This document shows, in pieces, positions 1 to 6,544 of a stretch of DNA of 14,849 nt. Both the position numbers and the translations under genes were made by a program. Positions within the stretch are counted from its first letter, which is position 1, and each line of letters begins with the position of its first letter. The DNA comes from DATFXF01 sp035258565 (GTDB lineage Bacteria > Acidobacteriota > Terriglobia > Acidiferrales > UBA7541): positions 1 to 14,849 of the forward strand of contig DATFXF010000113.1 in NCBI GenBank assembly GCA_035258565.1, given 5' to 3'. A model generated the notes under the pieces. That model made no database searches, was not told where the DNA came from, and saw only the letters and a list, made by a program, of their open reading frames with translations.

Positions 1-21
1 AGTGATCTTATGCCCGAGGTG

Positions 22-1536
22 ATGAAAACGCTGCTATTGAACCCCCCGAGCTTCGAGGGCTTTGACGGCGGAGCGAGCTCACGCTGGCCAGCCACCCGCG
101 AGATTCCTTCCTACTGGTATCCGGTTTGGCTGGCTTATCCGGCGGGAATGCTGCCGGGCAGCCGGCTGCTCGACGCCGCCCCGCACAAGATCTCTCCGGC
201 CCAGACCGTCCAGATTGCTCGCGACTACGAGCTTGTGGTCCTGTTCACCTCCACAGTCGGCTTCCAGAACGATTTGCGGCTGGTGCGCATGATGAAGGAA
301 GCGAAGCCCGATTTGAAGGTCGCTTTCGTGGGCCCTCAGGTGCAGATTCAGCCCGCGGAAAGCCTGATGGCCAGTGAGGACATCGACTTCGTTGTTCGTG
401 GGGAGTTCGACCACGCCTTGGTGGAGTTTGCGCAAGCCAAGCCACTTGCGGAAATCCTGGGAATCAGCTACCGCAGCGACGGCCGGGTCGTGCACAACCC
501 TCCGCGCCCGCAGTTGCATACCGAAGAACTCGACAAGCTGCCCTTCGCCACGGGGGTCTACAAGCGTGACCTGGTGATCGAGAACTACAACGTGCCGTTC
601 CTCCTGCATCCATTCGTTTCCTTCTACACTTCGCGCGGCTGCCCGGCCTTGTGCACTTTCTGCCTCTGGCCGCAGACCATGTCCGGCCACGCCTGGCGCG
701 TGCGCTCGGTGGATAACGTGGTTGAAGAAGTGCGCCAGGCGCTCCAGCTTTTCCCGCAGGCCAAAGAGTTCTTTTTCGATGACGATACCTTCAACATCCG
801 CAAGGACCGTATGCTCGAGATTTCGGCCAAGTTCAAGCCACTGAAGTTTCGCTGGTCCTCCACTGCCCGCGTCACGAAGGACTACGAGATGGTCAAGGCC
901 ATGGCTGATGGTGGGGCGCGCCTGTTCATCGTCGGATTCGAATCGGGGGACGCTCAGATCCTGAAGAACATCAAGAAGGGGGCCACGATTGAGACCGGGC
1001 GCGAGTTCGCCAAGAACTGCAAGAAGGTCGGCATTCGCGTGCACGGCGACTTCATCATCGGCCTTCCCGGGGAGACGAAAGAAACCATCGCGCGAACCAT
1101 CGACTTCGCCAAGGAGCTGGACTGCGAGACGATCCAGGTCTCACTGGCCCACGCCTATCCTGGCACCGAGCTTCACGACTACGCGGCCAAGAACGGTTTC
1201 CTGGCCGCCGAGGCCCTGGCTGATTCGGGTGGCCACCAGCTTCCGCACCTACAGTATCCTGGCCTCTCCCGCGAGGAGATGATGGCCGCGGTCAACCGCT
1301 TCTATGACTCCTACTACTTCCGTCCCCGCGTGGCCTGGCGGATCATACGCGAGGCTCTGTGGGACGCGCACGAGCGCAAGCGCCTGTACGAAGAGGCCGT
1401 TTGCTTCCTGCGCCTGCGCGCGGAGCGCTGGAAGTGGGCGAGGAAAGCTCCCGAGAAGAAAACGATCGTCTCCACTGCCCGGCCGATGGGCACTGATCCG
1501 ACGCCTTCGCCCGTCGGAAATCAACATCCGCTCTAA
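22..1536 (+). CDS. hpnJ: HpnJ-like B12-binding radical SAM protein (hopanoid biosynthesis)
   Basis: Likely a cobalamin-binding radical SAM enzyme of the HpnJ type, a family implicated in attaching the cyclitol ether group to bacteriohopanetetrol at the cytoplasmic membrane. Seen: the N-terminus (MKTLLLNPPSFEGFDGG, then SYWYP and AAPHK) matches my recollection of HpnJ. A Rossmann-like B12-binding segment follows over about the first 160 residues. The radical SAM cluster motif CPALCTFC (CxxxCxxC) is encoded at 640-663, inside TSRGCPALCTFCLWP, and the TIM-barrel region contains FDDDTFN and GLPGET. Length is about 504 residues, normal for the family. The frame is open to the left edge, with in-frame starts at ATG 10, GTG 19 and ATG 22. 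I chose 22 because family members begin at MKTL; the upstream SD context is cut off. The neighbours to the right are regulatory, so this is probably the end of a separate hopanoid cluster. A role as a peptide-modifying radical SAM enzyme for the peptides at 6.2-6.9 kb is less likely. Confidence 0.85.
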   Translation: MKTLLLNPPSFEGFDGGASSRWPATREIPSYWYPVWLAYPAGMLPGSRLLDAAPHKISPAQTVQIARDYELVVLFTSTVGFQNDLRLVRMMKEAKPDLKVAFVGPQVQIQPAESLMASEDIDFVVRGEFDHALVEFAQAKPLAEILGISYRSDGRVVHNPPRPQLHTEELDKLPFATGVYKRDLVIENYNVPFLLHPFVSFYTSRGCPALCTFCLWPQTMSGHAWRVRSVDNVVEEVRQALQLFPQAKEFFFDDDTFNIRKDRMLEISAKFKPLKFRWSSTARVTKDYEMVKAMADGGARLFIVGFESGDAQILKNIKKGATIETGREFAKNCKKVGIRVHGDFIIGLPGETKETIARTIDFAKELDCETIQVSLAHAYPGTELHDYAAKNGFLAAEALADSGGHQLPHLQYPGLSREEMMAAVNRFYDSYYFRPRVAWRIIREALWDAHERKRLYEEAVCFLRLRAERWKWARKAPEKKTIVSTARPMGTDPTPSPVGNQHPL

Positions 1537-1604
1537 CCGACCCTGCCTCTCGGTTCGGCTGGCGGTGTCCACAAAAATCCGGAACGCACGCGCGGAAGTT
1601 TGAG

Positions 1605-1610
1605 TACAAT
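1605..1610 (+). promoter_or_regulatory. Possible -10 element upstream of the anti-sigma kinase gene
   Basis: TACAAT differs from the TATAAT consensus at one base and lies in the 166-base gap before the gene starting at 1703. No good -35 hexamer sits at the right distance, so this is a weak prediction. A start near 1617 would give a leader of about 86 bases. Confidence 0.3.
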
Positions 1611-1702
1611 CGGGGCCTTCGCGGCGTGGACAGCAAGGGCCGGGGCGGGGTCCGAGCGGGCTTCGCGCCGGCCAGCGGAGTTCGGTCGTTGAACATCCTC
1701 AC

Positions 1703-2128
1703 GTGAATCTTTCTCTGAAACTCGAACTGCCCAGCGACCCGGAGTTGCTCCGCGTGATCCGTTCCGCCGTGAAAGAGTTCGCCGCCGTGACTGGATTCTC
1801 AGAAGATGACTGCCGCTCGATCACCGTGGCCGTGGACGAGGCGCTGACGAATATCATCCGGCATGCCTACCAGAACCGGCACGGCGAACCGATCGATTTG
1901 GTCTGCCGGCGGTGTGACGAGGGCTTGGAGTTCATCCTCACTGACCGCGGCCAGCCCGTGGACCCCGCCAAACTGCACGGCCGGCCGCTCGCCGACGTGC
2001 GCCCAGGGGGGCTCGGGATGCACATCATCCAGAAAATTATGGATCAAGTCGAGTACGGGCAAGTGCCTGAGGGCAATCGCTTGCGGCTCATGAAGTACTG
2101 GAAGATCCGCCAGGAGGGCAAGTCGTGA
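1703..2128 (+). CDS. Anti-sigma factor serine kinase, RsbW/SpoIIAB-like (HATPase_c_2)
   Basis: A cytoplasmic GHKL-type ATP-binding protein of 141 residues, the usual size for RsbW/SpoIIAB proteins. These bind a sigma factor or another partner and phosphorylate a STAS antagonist. Seen: the N-box AVDEALTNIIRHAY (residues 43-56, with E46 and N50), the G1 box TDRGQPVDP (D81), and the G2 region RPGGLGMHIIQKIMD (100-114). The start is GTG and has no clear Shine-Dalgarno sequence; it is chosen because NLSLKLELPSDPELL is a typical start for these proteins. The stop overlaps the GTG start of the STAS gene (GTGA), so the pair is translationally coupled. A cognate PP2C phosphatase (SpoIIE/RsbU type) lies at 12852-14537. 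No sigma factor gene is in the window, so the final target is unknown. Confidence 0.88.
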   Translation: MNLSLKLELPSDPELLRVIRSAVKEFAAVTGFSEDDCRSITVAVDEALTNIIRHAYQNRHGEPIDLVCRRCDEGLEFILTDRGQPVDPAKLHGRPLADVRPGGLGMHIIQKIMDQVEYGQVPEGNRLRLMKYWKIRQEGKS

Positions 2129-2457
2129 AAACATCCACACGCCAGGTAGGAGACGCAACGATCGTGGATGTCGTCGGGCAGATTGACCTGCACAGCTCAT
2201 CCGATCTCCGCAAGGTCCTGCAGGAGACGCTGCGGGGCAAAACCGCGGCGCGCGTGGTGGTGAACCTCGGGCGCGTGGACTATATCGATAGCTCAGGTGT
2301 CGCGGCGCTGGTGGAAGGTTTGAAGACTTCGATGGGCTTGAAAATCCGTTTCGTCCTCTGTGGGCTCGGGCCGGCCGTGAAAGAACTGCTCAAGCTGACA
2401 CAGCTGCTCTCTGTCTTCCAGGTCTGCGAAAGCGAAGAACAAGCTCTGCGCGCCTGA
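2125..2457 (+). CDS. STAS-domain anti-sigma factor antagonist (RsbV/SpoIIAA-like)
   Basis: A single STAS domain of 110 residues. In partner-switching systems the unphosphorylated antagonist binds the anti-sigma kinase and frees its target; phosphorylation of a conserved serine inactivates it. Seen: GQIDLHSSSDLRKVL near the N-terminus, and VDYIDSSGVAALVEGL, in which Ser56 (the first serine of DSSG) aligns with the phosphorylated Ser58 of B. subtilis SpoIIAA. The GTG start overlaps the stop of the kinase gene and has a strong Shine-Dalgarno AGGAGGG at 2112-2118, spaced 6 bases. The kinase-antagonist order and coupling support a functional pair. The dephosphorylating enzyme is probably the FHA-GAF-SpoIIE protein about 10 kb to the right. 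Confidence 0.9.
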   Translation: MKTSTRQVGDATIVDVVGQIDLHSSSDLRKVLQETLRGKTAARVVVNLGRVDYIDSSGVAALVEGLKTSMGLKIRFVLCGLGPAVKELLKLTQLLSVFQVCESEEQALRA

Positions 2458-2484
2458 CTCCGATTGTCGCTTCGTCCACAGGCA

Positions 2485-2521
2485 CAAGAAAAGCGCCTAC
2501 CGTGACTTGGGGAAAAGGCGC
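2485..2521 (-). terminator. Weak intrinsic terminator for the minus-strand M50 gene
   Basis: Read on the minus strand, the end of the M50 gene contains inverted repeat GCGCCT (2521-2516) and AGGCGC (2498-2493), immediately followed by TTTTCTTG. The stem is only 6 bp, the loop is 17 bases, and the repeat overlaps the TAG stop, so efficiency is doubtful. The convergent arrangement with the STAS gene favours a terminator here. Confidence 0.4.
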
Positions 2522-3612
2522 GAGACGTTTAGGGAGCCTTTTCGCAGCAGCCGATAGAACAGATAGAGGAGCGGCGGCCAGAACGGTATCTGGAGCCGGA
2601 CTCCGGACCAGAGGCTGACCGGCACGGGCTTTCGGAACGACCAGATCAAGAAGGCAGCCACCGCAAGCTGCAACGCGATCGAAGCCAAGTAAGTCCCAGC
2701 GCGCTTCCACTCCATCGCGCTCTTCGGCGGCGACTTGAAAAACTCCTTTAGGAAGGCCCAGCGTCCCTCCGACTCAGGAATCTCCGTCCATTCGGAAACG
2801 ATGCGCGAAAGATCCGACCCACCCTCCATCGCATAGGAGAACTGCAGGAAAAACAGCGCCTGAGGCAATAGGAACATCAGCGTGATGTAGTTCGGCCACT
2901 TGAACCAGATGTTCACCAGGAGGAAAAACGCGATCATATCGAGGAAGGGCCCGCCGGCCAGGTATAAAACCCGTGCCCGAGCTGTCTTCAGCATATCCTG
3001 GCTCGAGAGGACGTACAGGTTGGCGCTATCTTTCCGCAACCCCACCTCGAGCACTTCTCCCCCAAACCTGCTCGACACCGCACCGTGGGCCAGTTCATGC
3101 AGCAGGCCGATGGGGATAAAGCAGAAATAGAAGAGAAGTATGGAGAGAAGTGGATGCGCTTGCGTGGCATGTCGCACCGCATCCAGGAAAAGGTTCCAGT
3201 GTGCGAGCAGTTGCGCAAGCGCGGCAATCCACAGCAAGAACAGCAAGACAACCACGGGCGCGGTGAACAGCCAGCGGCACCGCTCGGTCACGAAGCGGAT
3301 GGCCGGGCCGGGATCGAACAAGCGCACTCGCGGATTGCGCTTCGGCAGGCCCTCGAACATCCCTGTGTCGGCCAGGCTCTTGAGGAAGTTGGCCCATTCC
3401 TGCGCGGTGCAGTCGTAATCGATCATTGTGCGCACCTCGGGGAGCATTTCTTCGAGAGCCTGGCCGCGGCAGAGCCGCAGGGCCTCACCGACTCGTGCAT
3501 CCAGCACCTTGGAAGCGATCTTCGGATGGTGGATGAATACACGGCCTGCCTTCAGTGGCCGATAGTGCAATCCGGAGCGCAAGACGGGGGCCCGTAGCTC
3601 TCCTTGCTCCAT
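2497..3612 (-). CDS. Membrane M50/site-2-protease-like protein with PqqD-like N-terminal domain
   Basis: Likely an intramembrane zinc metalloprotease-like protein of 371 residues. Seen: a soluble N-terminus (about residues 10-90, HYRPLKAGRVFIHHP through LADTGMFEGLP) resembling the PqqD-like winged-helix domain often fused to M50 proteins. Transmembrane segments start near 115. The zinc motif HELAH is at 172-176 inside GLLHELAHGAVSSRFGGEV. LAGGPFLD follows at 219-225, and EGGSDLSRIV near 263-272 carries the probable third ligand (Asp267). Further hydrophobic segments lie at about 225-262 and 305-360. ATG start with Shine-Dalgarno GGAG at 3620-3623, spaced 7. It is divergent from the histidine kinase gene and shares a 17-bp inverted repeat with it. 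Unlike the larger M50 protein at 6910-9087 it has no HlyD domain. PqqD-like domains are known leader-peptide binders (RREs), so a role in processing the small peptides at 6.2-6.9 kb is possible but inferred. Confidence 0.82.
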   Translation of the reverse strand: MEQGELRAPVLRSGLHYRPLKAGRVFIHHPKIASKVLDARVGEALRLCRGQALEEMLPEVRTMIDYDCTAQEWANFLKSLADTGMFEGLPKRNPRVRLFDPGPAIRFVTERCRWLFTAPVVVLLFLLWIAALAQLLAHWNLFLDAVRHATQAHPLLSILLFYFCFIPIGLLHELAHGAVSSRFGGEVLEVGLRKDSANLYVLSSQDMLKTARARVLYLAGGPFLDMIAFFLLVNIWFKWPNYITLMFLLPQALFFLQFSYAMEGGSDLSRIVSEWTEIPESEGRWAFLKEFFKSPPKSAMEWKRAGTYLASIALQLAVAAFLIWSFRKPVPVSLWSGVRLQIPFWPPLLYLFYRLLRKGSLNVSRLFPKSR

Positions 3613-3631
3613 CGGCTCGCTCCGTTGTAAA

Positions 3632-3691
3632 GTTGCCCATCGCTACGTCTGCCAGTAAAGCCTCGGGAAATCATACGTAGCGCGGGGCAAC
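3632..3691. repeat. 17-bp imperfect inverted repeat in a divergent promoter region
   Basis: The left arm GTTGCCCATCGCTACGT (3632-3648) and the reverse complement of the right arm (3675-3691), GTTGCCCCGCGCTACGT, agree at 15 of 17 positions. The arms are 26 bases apart, between the divergent M50 and histidine kinase genes. The right arm abuts the -10-like ATCATA at 3670-3675 (TATGAT on minus). This suggests a pair of operator sites for a regulator; which one is unknown. Confidence 0.6.
3670..3675 (-). promoter_or_regulatory. Possible -10 element for the minus-strand M50 gene
   Basis: On the minus strand TATGAT matches the TATAAT consensus at five of six positions. It would start transcription near 3663, about 50 bases upstream of the ATG at 3612. 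TTTGTC lies 16 bases upstream of it as a poor -35. The arms of the inverted repeat lie on both sides of the predicted start, consistent with regulation. Confidence 0.35.
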
Positions 3692-3697
3692 GACAAA

Positions 3698-4576
3698 ATG
3701 GCATCCGGCCAACGCCGGTCCGCGAATTCCCCCGCGGCTCAAAGTTTCGATGTGTGTGAGTGGCTGCGCGAGGCGGCTGCCTGCCTGGTGGACTCGACGC
3801 GCGCGCTCCCCGCCCCTCCCCATCCCGATTTCCAGCCGACCTACGAGGCTGTGCTCAACGCACGCCAGCAGATCGAGCAGTCGCAGCGCGAACTAATCGA
3901 AAGCATCCAGATCCAATCCTTGCACATGGTGGGCTCGATGCTGGCCCACGATCTGCACAATCTCTCTTTGCGACTGGGGCTGCTGAGCCAGAACCTGGAG
4001 CGATTCTACGGCGATCCTGCTTTCCTGGAAAGCGCAAAGCGCGTTTTGGACGATACGGTTGAGCGGATGCAGGCGCTGGTGGACAATTTCCGCGTGCGCC
4101 AAGAGACCGTGGTCATCAAGCTGCCCACGGATGTGAACGACGTCCTGCGCACGCTCTCGCAGCAGATGGAGCTCGACCGCATGCCCGGCATCCGATTCGA
4201 CACCGCCTATGGGGCGCGCACGCGCATCTGGGCGGATCCCTTCTTCTTGGCCAATGCCTTCCGTGCGGTGATCCAGAATGCGGTGGAAGCCATGCCCGAT
4301 GGCGGCCGGTTGAGGATAGCTTCCCTCGACGGGCCTTCGCCAAACTCGGGCGTGATCGTCGAGGTGGAAGACACCGGGATGGGCATGACGCGCGACTACA
4401 TTGAGCGTGAGTTGTTCGTTCCGTTCCGCTCCGGCAAGGGTCGCGGGTTGGGCTTGGGAATGTACGTCTGCCAGCAGATCATGCAACTGCATGAGGGAAC
4501 GGTGCACGTGGAAAGCGATCCAGGGCGAGGCACCTGCTTCCGACTAGTGTTTCCGCAGGGGGCAGACCAGGGATGA
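3698..4576 (+). CDS. Soluble sensor histidine kinase, PrsK-like C-terminal type
   Basis: Cytoplasmic histidine kinase of 292 residues that presumably phosphorylates the response regulator encoded immediately downstream. Seen: a short, poorly defined N-terminus (1-70) with no membrane segment; the H-box MLAHDLHNLSLRLGLL with His84; the N-box NAFRAVIQNAVEAMPDGG (Asn194); the G1 box VEVEDTGMGM (Asp225); an F-box-like LFVPFRSGKGRGLGLGMY; and C-terminal GTVHVESDPGRGTCFRLVFP. The H-box wording (AHDLxNLxxxLxLLxxN) resembles PrsK, the kinase of PEP-CTERM/exosortase systems, but the membrane and GAF parts of PrsK are missing here. The stop overlaps the next start (ATGA), so the two are cotranslated. 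The Shine-Dalgarno is weak (GCGGGG, about 10 bases from ATG). The signal it senses cannot be read from the sequence; it must be internal or delivered by another protein. Confidence 0.88.
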   Translation: MASGQRRSANSPAAQSFDVCEWLREAAACLVDSTRALPAPPHPDFQPTYEAVLNARQQIEQSQRELIESIQIQSLHMVGSMLAHDLHNLSLRLGLLSQNLERFYGDPAFLESAKRVLDDTVERMQALVDNFRVRQETVVIKLPTDVNDVLRTLSQQMELDRMPGIRFDTAYGARTRIWADPFFLANAFRAVIQNAVEAMPDGGRLRIASLDGPSPNSGVIVEVEDTGMGMTRDYIERELFVPFRSGKGRGLGLGMYVCQQIMQLHEGTVHVESDPGRGTCFRLVFPQGADQG

Positions 4577-5979
4577 GCGACGCGCGGCACATTCTGATTG
4601 TGGAAGACGATGGCCTGCTCCGAGAACAGATGTGTTTCTACTTGCGCCCACAATATAGCGTTGCCGAGGCCGGCGACCGCGACGCGGCGTTGGTGCAAAT
4701 GGCGCAGCAGCCCACCGACCTTGTCCTTCTGGATCTGCAGCTGCGCCCGAATGGCACCACCGAAGATGGCTTCTCCGTCCTCCGCGAGCTTCGCCGTCGG
4801 TCGAGCGACGTCGTGGTGATCGTCATGACCGGTGACCGGCACTATGAGACGCGCCTGCGGGCCATCGAAGAGGGCGCCTACGACTGTTTCACCAAGCCAT
4901 TCGATCTCGCTGAACTTCACCTCGTCATGCGCCGCAGCCTGGAACGGCTCGACCTCGAGCGGGAAAACCGCCGGCTCAAGGAGCAGGTCGTGCGCCAGTT
5001 TTCCTTTCAGAATCTGATCGGGTGCAGTCCTGCCATGATCAAAGTGTTCGAGGCCATTCAGCGCATCGCTGACAGTCCCGCCACCGTTCTCTTGATGGGC
5101 GAGAGCGGGACGGGAAAGGAGCTGGTGGCGCGCGCCCTCCATGTCCACAGCAACCGCCGGGACGCGCCTTTTGTGCCCGTCCACTGTTCCGCACTGCCCG
5201 AGTCGCTCATCGAAACCGAGCTATTCGGTCACGAGAAGGGTGCGTTTACTGGCGCCGTAGCCACGCGGGAGGGTCGGTTCGAGTTGGCGCACAGCGGAAC
5301 GCTCTTTCTCGACGAAGTGGGCACGCTCAATTTGAACGTGCAAACCAAGCTGCTGCGTGTGCTCGAGGAGCGAGAGTTTGAACGCCTGGGCGGGCGCAAG
5401 ACCATCCAGGTGGATGTCCGGCTGATCGCCGCCTCGAACGAAGATCTAGAAGCTCTTGTTGGACAGGGTCGCTTCCGCGAAGACCTCTTCTTCCGTCTGA
5501 ACGTGCTGCCGCTCCGACTGCCGCCACTCCGCGAACGCCGGGAAGACATTCCGTTGTTGGTTAACCACTTCGTCCGCCAATACAGCCAACAAGGGAAGCT
5601 GGGCGTGAAGACGGTCGCGCCCGAAGCCCTGAATCACCTTTTGGCCTATGCCTGGAAAGGGAACGTAAGGGAGCTTGAAAATGTCATCCAACGCGCGGTC
5701 TTGATGACGGACGACGAAACTATCCGCACCGAACACCTGCCCCTGCATATTGCTGCTTCGCTGGGGACAGGGGCCGAGGTGTTTGCTCCCCTACCCTCCG
5801 ACGGCCTCAACCTGGCAGAAGAGGTCGGGCGCTACGAGAGCGAGTTGCTCAAAGCCGCACTGCGGCAGGCAGCGGGCAAGAAGGCAGAGGCAGCTAAGCT
5901 GTTGCACCTGAGCAAGGAGCAGATGAAATATCTCTGCCGAAAATATGAGTTAGAGGGGAATTTTTCACCCAAGGGTTAA
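4573..5979 (+). CDS. Sigma-54-dependent response regulator, PrsR-like (REC-AAA-FIS)
   Basis: A 468-residue NtrC-class activator. Seen in order: receiver domain (1-120) with E11, D12, D13, phospho-acceptor Asp54, Thr86 and Lys108; linker helix ERENRRLKEQ; AAA+ domain with Walker A GESGTGKE (176-183), the sigma-54 contact loop GAFTGA (223-228), Walker B LFLDEV (244-249) and an arginine-finger region FREDLFFRLNV; and a C-terminal FIS-type helix-turn-helix (about 420-460, KKAEAAKLLHLSKEQMKYLCRKYEL). The loop after Asp54 (LQLRPNGTTEDGF) is longer than in NtrC and resembles PrsR, the PEP-CTERM-box regulator. Intact GAFTGA implies it can open sigma-54 promoters. The only clear -24/-12 site in the intergenic regions lies 107 bases past its stop, in front of the small peptide gene at 6239, which is the obvious target. 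No exosortase or PEP-CTERM protein is in the window. Confidence 0.93.
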   Translation: MSDARHILIVEDDGLLREQMCFYLRPQYSVAEAGDRDAALVQMAQQPTDLVLLDLQLRPNGTTEDGFSVLRELRRRSSDVVVIVMTGDRHYETRLRAIEEGAYDCFTKPFDLAELHLVMRRSLERLDLERENRRLKEQVVRQFSFQNLIGCSPAMIKVFEAIQRIADSPATVLLMGESGTGKELVARALHVHSNRRDAPFVPVHCSALPESLIETELFGHEKGAFTGAVATREGRFELAHSGTLFLDEVGTLNLNVQTKLLRVLEEREFERLGGRKTIQVDVRLIAASNEDLEALVGQGRFREDLFFRLNVLPLRLPPLRERREDIPLLVNHFVRQYSQQGKLGVKTVAPEALNHLLAYAWKGNVRELENVIQRAVLMTDDETIRTEHLPLHIAASLGTGAEVFAPLPSDGLNLAEEVGRYESELLKAALRQAAGKKAEAAKLLHLSKEQMKYLCRKYELEGNFSPKG

Positions 5980-6085
5980 TTTTCAACCTCCGTGTAAGGT
6001 GCTTTTTGCTCCCCCAGAGGTCCTGTTTAATGTAATCCCTTGATAGTAAAAGGAAAGCATGTGGCTGATACTAGTACCTTTGGAT

Positions 6086-6101
6086 TGGCCATCACATTGC
6101 T
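6086..6101 (+). promoter_or_regulatory. Sigma-54 (-24/-12) promoter for the small peptide gene
   Basis: TGGC (6086-6089), seven bases, then TTGCT (6097-6101) matches the sigma-54 consensus TGGCAC-N5-TTGCW in its invariant GG and GC pairs and in their exact spacing. The predicted start is near 6112, leaving a leader of about 127 bases before the ATG at 6239. It directly follows a gene for a sigma-54 activator with an intact GAFTGA loop. No second match was found upstream of other genes in the window. Confidence 0.75.
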
Positions 6102-6111
6102 CTAGCGAACA

Positions 6112-6238
6112 GCGGGGTTGCAGGGAGAACTGAAGAAAGCAGGCTGAGATTGTATGAGACGCCGGGGCTAGTGCGGCGCCAAAGGGTTTTTCAGGGTCTT
6201 GGGGTTCCAAGAGTCGAAATCTTAAACGGAGGAAGGAA
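6112..6238 (+). promoter_or_regulatory. Structured 5' leader of peptide gene 1
   Basis: The predicted untranslated leader holds two hairpins: CGCCG/CGGCG (6160-6178, 9-base loop), followed by a G-rich stretch and TTTTT, and TCTTGG-GGTT-CCAAGA (6197-6212, 6 bp with a tetraloop) just upstream of the ribosome site. The Shine-Dalgarno GGAGG (6228-6232, spacing 6) is very strong. Likely roles are mRNA stability or translational control; no known riboswitch class is recognised. Confidence 0.45.
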
Positions 6239-6487
6239 ATGGCAGACAGCAAATCGGTAGTGATCAAGCTAACGAACGAGCAGCGGGAAGCGATCAAGCG
6301 CGCCACGGGCAAGGACATCCCAGAATTGAAGGTGGAAGCGCTAGAGGGCCGCGTAACCCCGTTGGTCATGGAGAGTGAGGCTGCGCGGAAGGCCCCGTTC
6401 GCGGGCGCTACGGAGGTTGCTCGGAAGGCACCGCTCGGTGGGAACCCGGATGAGGCTGCTCGCAAGGCCCCGTTCTCGACCGAGTAA
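6239..6487 (+). CDS. Small putative peptide precursor with three E(A/V)ARKAP(F/L) repeats
   Basis: I do not recognise this 82-residue protein from any named family. Seen: no signal peptide or transmembrane segment. An N-terminal leader-like part (residues 7-38) contains VVIKLTNEQREAIKRATGKD, predicted helical. The tail (44-82) holds three near-copies, EAARKAPF (47-54), EVARKAPL (59-66) and EAARKAPF (72-79), spaced 12 and 13 residues, each with a dibasic RK. The very strong Shine-Dalgarno GGAGG (6228-6232) and upstream sigma-54 promoter argue strongly that it is real and highly expressed when induced. The leader is shared with the next small gene. This leader-plus-repeated-core layout is typical of multi-core RiPP precursors, and PqqD-like/M50 proteins nearby could bind and cleave it; this is inference. 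Other possibilities are a secreted repeat peptide used unmodified, or a small regulatory protein. No classic modification enzyme (LanM, YcaO, ATP-grasp, SPASM) is seen. Confidence 0.8.
   Translation: MADSKSVVIKLTNEQREAIKRATGKDIPELKVEALEGRVTPLVMESEAARKAPFAGATEVARKAPLGGNPDEAARKAPFSTE
6377..6475 (+). repeat. Three in-frame 24-bp repeats encoding E(A/V)ARKAP(F/L)
   Basis: Units at 6377-6400, 6413-6436 and 6452-6475 share a GAGG(C/T)TGC(G/T)CG(G/C)AAG backbone and CC(G/A)-type endings. Differences are partly synonymous, so the peptide has been kept while the DNA drifted. The spacers (AGAT and GGNPD) differ between copies. This is the pattern of a duplicated functional peptide unit. Confidence 0.85.
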
Positions 6488-6544
6488 GCAGTACATTACA
6501 TCTTGTTGGGGCACGGCGAGCAAGGAAGCCAAAACCTCGAGCTA

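Noticed and set aside
79..1044. Long minus-strand open frame (321 codons)
   Set aside because: It is antisense to the radical SAM gene, whose translation shows clear family motifs; the antisense translation has none. It reflects high GC content.
22..1536. The radical SAM protein as a modification enzyme for the small peptides
   Set aside because: Its N-terminus and length match HpnJ of hopanoid biosynthesis; it lacks a SPASM domain and lies 4.7 kb from the peptide genes with unrelated regulatory genes in between.
3085..3597. Plus-strand open frame of 170 codons
   Set aside because: It is antisense to the M50 gene with HELAH and membrane helices; the frame reads low-complexity polar sequence with no recognisable domain.
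4396..5184. Minus-strand open frame of 262 codons
   Set aside because: It overlaps the kinase and regulator genes in antisense and has no coherent motifs.
5983..6012. Terminator after the response regulator gene (ACCT/AGGT followed by TTTTT)
   Set aside because: The stem is only 4 bp with a 7-base loop and the T-run does not follow directly, so it is too weak to call.
5983..6465. Minus-strand open frame of 160 codons over the peptide gene
   Set aside because: It covers the sigma-54 promoter, leader and peptide gene 1 in antisense. The plus-strand gene has a strong ribosome site, a promoter and a paralog, so this is a shadow.
6377..6475. CRISPR-like or transposon repeat
   Set aside because: The repeats are in frame, encode the same peptide, have spacers of only 12-15 bases, and lack palindromic or terminal-repeat structure.
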